DNA of 64,000 nt, from positions 6,894,001 to 6,958,000 of the forward strand of contig NZ_JADPZX010000001.1 in assembly GCF_015712165.1 (NCBI RefSeq), in the 5' to 3' direction. Positions 60,593 through 64,000 of the stretch are shown one piece after another (the stretch's first letter is position 1; each line of letters begins with the position of its first letter). The stretch comes from Streptomyces spinoverrucosus (GTDB taxonomy: Bacteria > Actinomycetota > Actinomycetes > Streptomycetales > Streptomycetaceae). A model generated the notes under the pieces. It worked only from the letters and a program-made list of their open reading frames with translations. It was not told the DNA's origin and searched no databases. A program made the translations under genes and the position numbers.

Positions 60593-61402
60593 TCAGTACG
60601 GCCAGATCGGGGGGTCGGTCACGAAGTGGCCGCCCAGGTAGGCGTGCGCCTCGTTGTCGGGCTGCAGCTCGCCCTGCTCGGCGATCAGCTTCTCGGCGTA
60701 CGGCTCGGAGTCGTCCTGCGGTTCGTAGCCGAGTGCCCGCGCGGTGGACAGGTCCCACCACAGGCGCGTGTTCGCGGAGGAGCCGTAGACGACCGTGTGG
60801 CCGACGTTCTCGGCGGTCAGGGCCGCGTGGAAGAGACGGGCGCCGTCGGCGGGGCTCATCCAGACCGAGAGCATGCGCACGCTGGTCGGCTCCGGGAAGC
60901 AGGAGCCGATGCGGACGGAGACGGTCTCCATGCCGTGCTTGTCCCAGTAGAACTGCGCGAGGTCCTCACCGAAGGACTTGGACAGGCCGTAGAAGGTGTC
61001 CGGGCGGTGCGGGGTGTCGATCGGGATCAGAGGGTCGTCGCCCCGGGGGCGGGGGGTGTAGCCCACCGCGTGGTTGGAGGAGGCGAAGACGATGCGCCGG
61101 ATGCCCTCCTCGCGGGCGGCCTCGTACAGGTTGTACGTGCCCTCGATGTTCGCCCTGAGGATCTGCTCGAAGGGGGCTTCCAGGGAGATGCCCGCGAGGT
61201 GGATGATCGCGTCGACGCCCCGCACGGCCTCGCGCAGGGCCGCCCGGTCGGCGAGGTCCGCGGCGATCGCGTCCGGCTCGCCCTCGATGGGGCGCAGGTC
61301 GAGCAGGCGCAGTGTGTACCCGTGCGCCGGGAGCAGGTCCCGCATCAGGGTGCCGAGCCCGCCGGCGGCGCCGGTGAGCAGAACGGTGCGGGGAGCGGGC
61401 AT
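60593..61402 (-). CDS. udh: Uronate dehydrogenase (NAD-dependent)
   Basis: A 269-residue short-chain/epimerase-type enzyme that oxidises glucuronate or galacturonate to the aldarolactone. The Rossmann motif LLTGAAGGLGTLMRDLL is at the start, the catalytic Tyr-Lys pair is in FYGLSKSFGED, and the uronate-dehydrogenase hallmark VSVRIGSCFPEPTSVRML and SSNHAVGY are present. AAGGAG lies 8 bp before the ATG. It is divergent from the dehydratase of the same pathway. Confidence 0.9.
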   Translation of the reverse strand: MPAPRTVLLTGAAGGLGTLMRDLLPAHGYTLRLLDLRPIEGEPDAIAADLADRAALREAVRGVDAIIHLAGISLEAPFEQILRANIEGTYNLYEAAREEGIRRIVFASSNHAVGYTPRPRGDDPLIPIDTPHRPDTFYGLSKSFGEDLAQFYWDKHGMETVSVRIGSCFPEPTSVRMLSVWMSPADGARLFHAALTAENVGHTVVYGSSANTRLWWDLSTARALGYEPQDDSEPYAEKLIAEQGELQPDNEAHAYLGGHFVTDPPIWPY

Positions 61403-61472
61403 CCTCGGGTCTCCTTGCGGGGTCTCCATGAGCAAACGGCCGTATTCATGCACGGCATTCACATGCGTGGAC

Positions 61473-61501
61473 ACGCTAAGGAGCGAGACCGTGCCCGTCA
61501 A
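61473..61501 (-). promoter_or_regulatory. udh promoter
   Basis: On the minus strand TTGACG (61501-61496), a 17-bp spacer and TAGCGT (61478-61473). The -10 and its flank, CCTTAGCGTG, are repeated in inverted orientation at 61572-61581 in the facing promoter. Confidence 0.65.
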
Positions 61502-61550
61502 GGGGCGCGCGGAGGCATCAAATCCGCTGGTGCATTGGGGGTTGACCGGC

Positions 61551-61580
61551 TTGACCCCTCCTATGGGGCCACCTTAGCGT
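61551..61580 (+). promoter_or_regulatory. kdgD operon promoter
   Basis: TTGACC (61551-61556), an 18-bp spacer and TAGCGT (61575-61580). The 10-bp CCTTAGCGTG around the -10 is identical to that of the udh promoter, with centres 100 bp apart, so both may be controlled by one regulator. Confidence 0.62.
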
Positions 61581-61633
61581 GAGCACGTTCAGGAATGTGG
61601 ACGCGAAACATGAATATGGACCTTGGAGAGCCC

Positions 61634-62575
61634 GTGACGCCAGCTCCGCTCGCCGCCCGCCTCAGCGTCCCCAGCGGGCCGCTGTTCTTCCCGGTCACCG
61701 CCTACGGACCCGACGGTTCCCTCAACCTCGACGCCTACCGGGTGCACGTCCGCCGGGGGATCGAGGCCGGGGCCGCCGCCGTCTTCGCGTGCTGCGGCAC
61801 CGGGGAGTTCCACGCGCTCACGCCCGAGGAGCTCGAGGCCTGCGTCCGGGCGGCCGTGGAGGAGGCGGCGGGGCGCGTGCCGGTGGTCGCGGGCGCCGGA
61901 TACGGCACCGCGCTCGCCGTACGCTACGCACGCCTCGCCGAACGGGCCGGGGCGGACGGGCTGCTCGCCATGCCGCCGTACCTCGTCCTCGCCGGGCAGG
62001 AGGGCCTGCTGCGGCACTACCGGGAGCTCGCGTCGGCCACCGCCCTGCCGGTGATCGTCTACCAGCGCGACAACGCCGTGTTCACGCCCGAGACCGTCGT
62101 CGACCTCGCCCGCACGGACGGGATCATCGGCCTCAAGGACGGCCTCGGCGACCTGGACCTGATGCAGCGGATCGTGAGCGCCGTGCGCACCGAAGTCCCG
62201 GGCGACTTCCTCTACTTCAACGGGCTGCCCACCGCCGAGCAGACCCAGCTCGCCTACCGCGCCATCGGCGTCCCGCTCTACTCCTCGGCGGTGTTCTGCT
62301 TCGCCCCCGAGATCGCCCTCGCCTTCCACACCGCCCTGAATTCCGGCGACGACCGCACCGTCCGGCGCCTGCTCGACGGCTTCTACCGGCCGTTCGTCGA
62401 ACTGCGCGCCCAGGGCCGCGGCTACGCCGTCGCCCTCGTCAAGGCGGGCGTACGGCTGCGCGGGCTCGATGTGGGCGAAGTACGGCCCCCGCTGCACGAA
62501 CCGAGCGAGGATCATGTCAAACAGCTCGCTCAGCTGATCGATCGTGGCTACGCGCTGCTGGAGGAGGACGCGTGA
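61634..62575 (+). CDS. kdgD: 5-dehydro-4-deoxyglucarate dehydratase
   Basis: A 313-residue enzyme of the DapA/NAL superfamily that dehydrates and decarboxylates 5-keto-4-deoxyglucarate to 2-oxoglutarate semialdehyde. It shows the subfamily pattern SGPLFFPVTAYGPDGSLN and GTGEFHALTPEE, and the Schiff-base lysine in IIGLKDGLGD. GTG 61634 is chosen because GGAG stands 5 bp before it; ATGs at 61595, 61610 and 61616 are in frame but without ribosome-binding sites. With udh it makes an oxidative uronate route; the glucarate dehydratase in between is not in the window. Confidence 0.88.
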   Translation: MTPAPLAARLSVPSGPLFFPVTAYGPDGSLNLDAYRVHVRRGIEAGAAAVFACCGTGEFHALTPEELEACVRAAVEEAAGRVPVVAGAGYGTALAVRYARLAERAGADGLLAMPPYLVLAGQEGLLRHYRELASATALPVIVYQRDNAVFTPETVVDLARTDGIIGLKDGLGDLDLMQRIVSAVRTEVPGDFLYFNGLPTAEQTQLAYRAIGVPLYSSAVFCFAPEIALAFHTALNSGDDRTVRRLLDGFYRPFVELRAQGRGYAVALVKAGVRLRGLDVGEVRPPLHEPSEDHVKQLAQLIDRGYALLEEDA

Positions 62576-63735
62576 AGGCGTCGGCGTTCGTCTACCCCTG
62601 GGACGTCATCGGGGACCCGGAGGCACCGGCACGGATCGCCGCGCTCGGCGTGGACCAGGTGACACTCGCCGCCGCCTACCACTCCACCCGCGCGCTCACC
62701 CCCCGCCACCCCCGCCACCGCGTCGTCACCGCCGAACACGCCGCCGTGCTCTACCCCACGGACGCCCGCTGGGAAGGCCGCCCGCTGCGCCCGTACCCGG
62801 CCGGTGACTGGGCGCCCGGCGACGCGTACGGCGAGGCGGCGGACGCCCTCACCGGGGCCGGGCTGGAGGTGCACACCTGGGTGGTCCTCGCGCACAACTC
62901 CCGCCTGGGCGCCGAGCACCCGGACACCTCCGTCGTCAACGCCTACGGCGACCGCTACCCCTGGGCACCCTGCATCGCACAGCCCGCCACGCGCGCGTAC
63001 TTGGTGGAACTGGCCGCCGAGGCCGCCGTACGGCCCGGCGCGCGCGGCACCGAGCTCGAGTCCCTCGGCTGGTACGGACTCGCCCATCTGCACGCCCACG
63101 ACAAGATCGCGGGCGTCGGCCTCGGGGACGCCGGGACGTACCTGATGTCGCTGTGCTTCTGCCCCGACTGCCGGGCGGGCTACGCCGCACAGGGCCTGGA
63201 CCCCGACGAACTGGCGGACGCCGTACGCAGGGCACTGGAACCGGTGTGGCAGGGGGCACCCTCCGACGGAGGCTGGGCGGGCGTCGAGAAGCTGCTCGGC
63301 GAGACCGCGGCGACCGTCACGCGCGCGTGGCGCGACGACACCGCACGCTCCCTCCAGGAGGCGGCGGTCGCGGCCGTCCGCGCCGCCGCGCCCGACCGCT
63401 TCCAGGTCCTGCTGCACGCGGACCCGGTGTCCTACCACTGCGGCGCCAACGCGGGCGTGGACCCGGCGCACATCCTGTCCGTCGCGGACGGTGTGGTCGT
63501 GCCGTGCACGGGAGGGGCGGGCCTGGTGACGCCGTTCGCCGAGCAGTCCCGCGACGGTGCCGTGCTCGCCGCCAACTTCACCGTGGTCTCCGGGATGGGC
63601 GGCCGCCCCGGCACCCTCGCCGCGGACGCCGCACGCGCGCGTGCGCTTGGCGCCACGGAACTGCGGCTGTATCACGCGGGGTTGGCGTCGGACGGCGACC
63701 TGGCGGCGGTACGGGCGGCACTGAACGGCAACTGA
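62572..63735 (+). CDS. Unknown protein of the uronate cluster (glycoside-hydrolase-like TIM barrel?)
   Basis: A 387-residue protein coupled to kdgD (GTGA overlap). It begins VKASAFVYPWDVIGDPEAPA and has segments like those of hypothetical glycoside-hydrolase-type barrels: LGVDQVTLAAAYHSTRALTP, LEVHTWVVLAHNSRLG, a CFCPDCRAGY cysteine cluster, and VLLHADPVSYHCGAN. I do not recognise a characterised family. The position suggests release or handling of uronate-containing sugars. Confidence 0.75.
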   Translation: MKASAFVYPWDVIGDPEAPARIAALGVDQVTLAAAYHSTRALTPRHPRHRVVTAEHAAVLYPTDARWEGRPLRPYPAGDWAPGDAYGEAADALTGAGLEVHTWVVLAHNSRLGAEHPDTSVVNAYGDRYPWAPCIAQPATRAYLVELAAEAAVRPGARGTELESLGWYGLAHLHAHDKIAGVGLGDAGTYLMSLCFCPDCRAGYAAQGLDPDELADAVRRALEPVWQGAPSDGGWAGVEKLLGETAATVTRAWRDDTARSLQEAAVAAVRAAAPDRFQVLLHADPVSYHCGANAGVDPAHILSVADGVVVPCTGGAGLVTPFAEQSRDGAVLAANFTVVSGMGGRPGTLAADAARARALGATELRLYHAGLASDGDLAAVRAALNGN

Positions 63736-64000
63736 AGCGGCGTCAGGAGCAGCGCCAGGCCCAGCAGCACGAGCAGCGGCTGGTGGGGGAGCAGCTCGAC
63801 CACAGCCGCCCCCACCGCCAGCCCCAGCACGTTCGGCGCGAACATCAGCGTGCTCGCCGTGGCGGCCGTACGGCCCAGGAGGGCGTCCGGTGTCTCCCGC
63901 TGTACGGCGGTCAGGGCGGCGATCAGCACACAGGGCAGCCCGGCGCCGATCGCCACGCTGCCCGCCCAGGCCGCCGGGTCGTACGGCACCGCCCGCAGCG
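63672..64000 (-). CDS. MFS transporter, C-terminal end (partial)
   Basis: At least 109 residues, open to the right edge. Three strongly hydrophobic segments (GSVAIGAGLPCVLIAALTAV, ASTLMFAPNVLGLAVGAAVV, LLVLLGLALLLTPL) with an RETPDALLGRTAATAST loop resemble the end of EntS/DrrP-like MFS exporters. The last 64 bp overlap the end of the convergent uronate-cluster gene, so the tail is less certain. Confidence 0.75.
   Translation of the reverse strand, partial: LRAVPYDPAAWAGSVAIGAGLPCVLIAALTAVQRETPDALLGRTAATASTLMFAPNVLGLAVGAAVVELLPHQPLLVLLGLALLLTPLQLPFSAARTAARSPSDANPA

Noticed and set aside
61634..62575. A second dapA
   Set aside because: The SGPLFFPVTAYG start, the GTGEFHALTPEE pattern and the divergent uronate dehydrogenase place it in the 5-dehydro-4-deoxyglucarate dehydratase group.

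Overview
The window is chromosomal DNA from a Streptomyces or close relative. The base composition is very high in GC, GTG and TTG starts and 4-bp ATGA/GTGA stop-start overlaps are frequent, and the gene content is characteristic: an OpcA-dependent pentose-phosphate block, mycothiol-type actinobacterial enzymes, a SufR-led suf operon, TerD and DUF3618 proteins, and sugar ABC importers without their own ATPase. I cannot name a species.

Layout. 1-2.6 kb: tail of a sugar ABC importer (binding protein plus two permeases, one with an odd extracytoplasmic insert). 2.6-9.2 kb, minus strand: pgl-opcA-zwf-tal-tkt, translationally coupled. 9.6-13.8 kb: heme O synthase ctaB and heme A synthase ctaA flanking three unrelated genes. 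13.9-15.6 kb: an ABC-2 exporter pair. 15.7-22.3 kb: sufR-B-D-ferredoxin-C-S-U-T, whose promoter carries a CAAC-N6-GTTG operator on the GTG start of an apparently leaderless sufR. 22.4-25.85 kb: an AbfB-domain membrane protein, an SMR exporter with its TetR repressor and two operators, then dapD.

25.84-38.06 kb is a 12.2-kb actinomycete integrative and conjugative element (pSAM2 type) inserted in the 3' end of dapD. The last 14 bases of dapD, including its stop codon, recur 26 bp after the integrase gene, and a short TGACCTGC motif flanks the core in the arms. Its right two-thirds is the core: operator array, TraB/FtsK translocase, Spd-like small proteins, RepSA, Xis, Int. Its left third is cargo: an OLD-family ATPase-TOPRIM nuclease facing a membrane protein, both visibly less GC-rich than their surroundings, a nested 111-bp inverted repeat, and HD/Nudix/XRE genes. 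This is the best candidate in the window for an uncharacterised defence or exclusion module.

38.1-45 kb: a secreted peptide, a dapA paralogue, a Cys-rich protein pair, holin-X/DUF3618 envelope proteins, an ArsR/SRPBCC pair and a secreted nuclease. 45.3-51 kb: an unknown protein, a PhoX phosphatase behind a PHO box, then two tandem Y-RNA-like structures (the second with a tRNA-like insert) directly before a Ro (TROVE) protein gene, then a TetR. 51-53.5 kb: an arsenic cluster (arsM, arsR, aquaporin, arsC). 53.8-60.3 kb: a double-TerD protein and a polyol-type ABC importer with a dehydrogenase and DeoR regulator. 60.6-63.7 kb: a divergent oxidative uronate pathway (uronate dehydrogenase; 5-dehydro-4-deoxyglucarate dehydratase; an unknown protein), ending in the tail of an MFS exporter gene.
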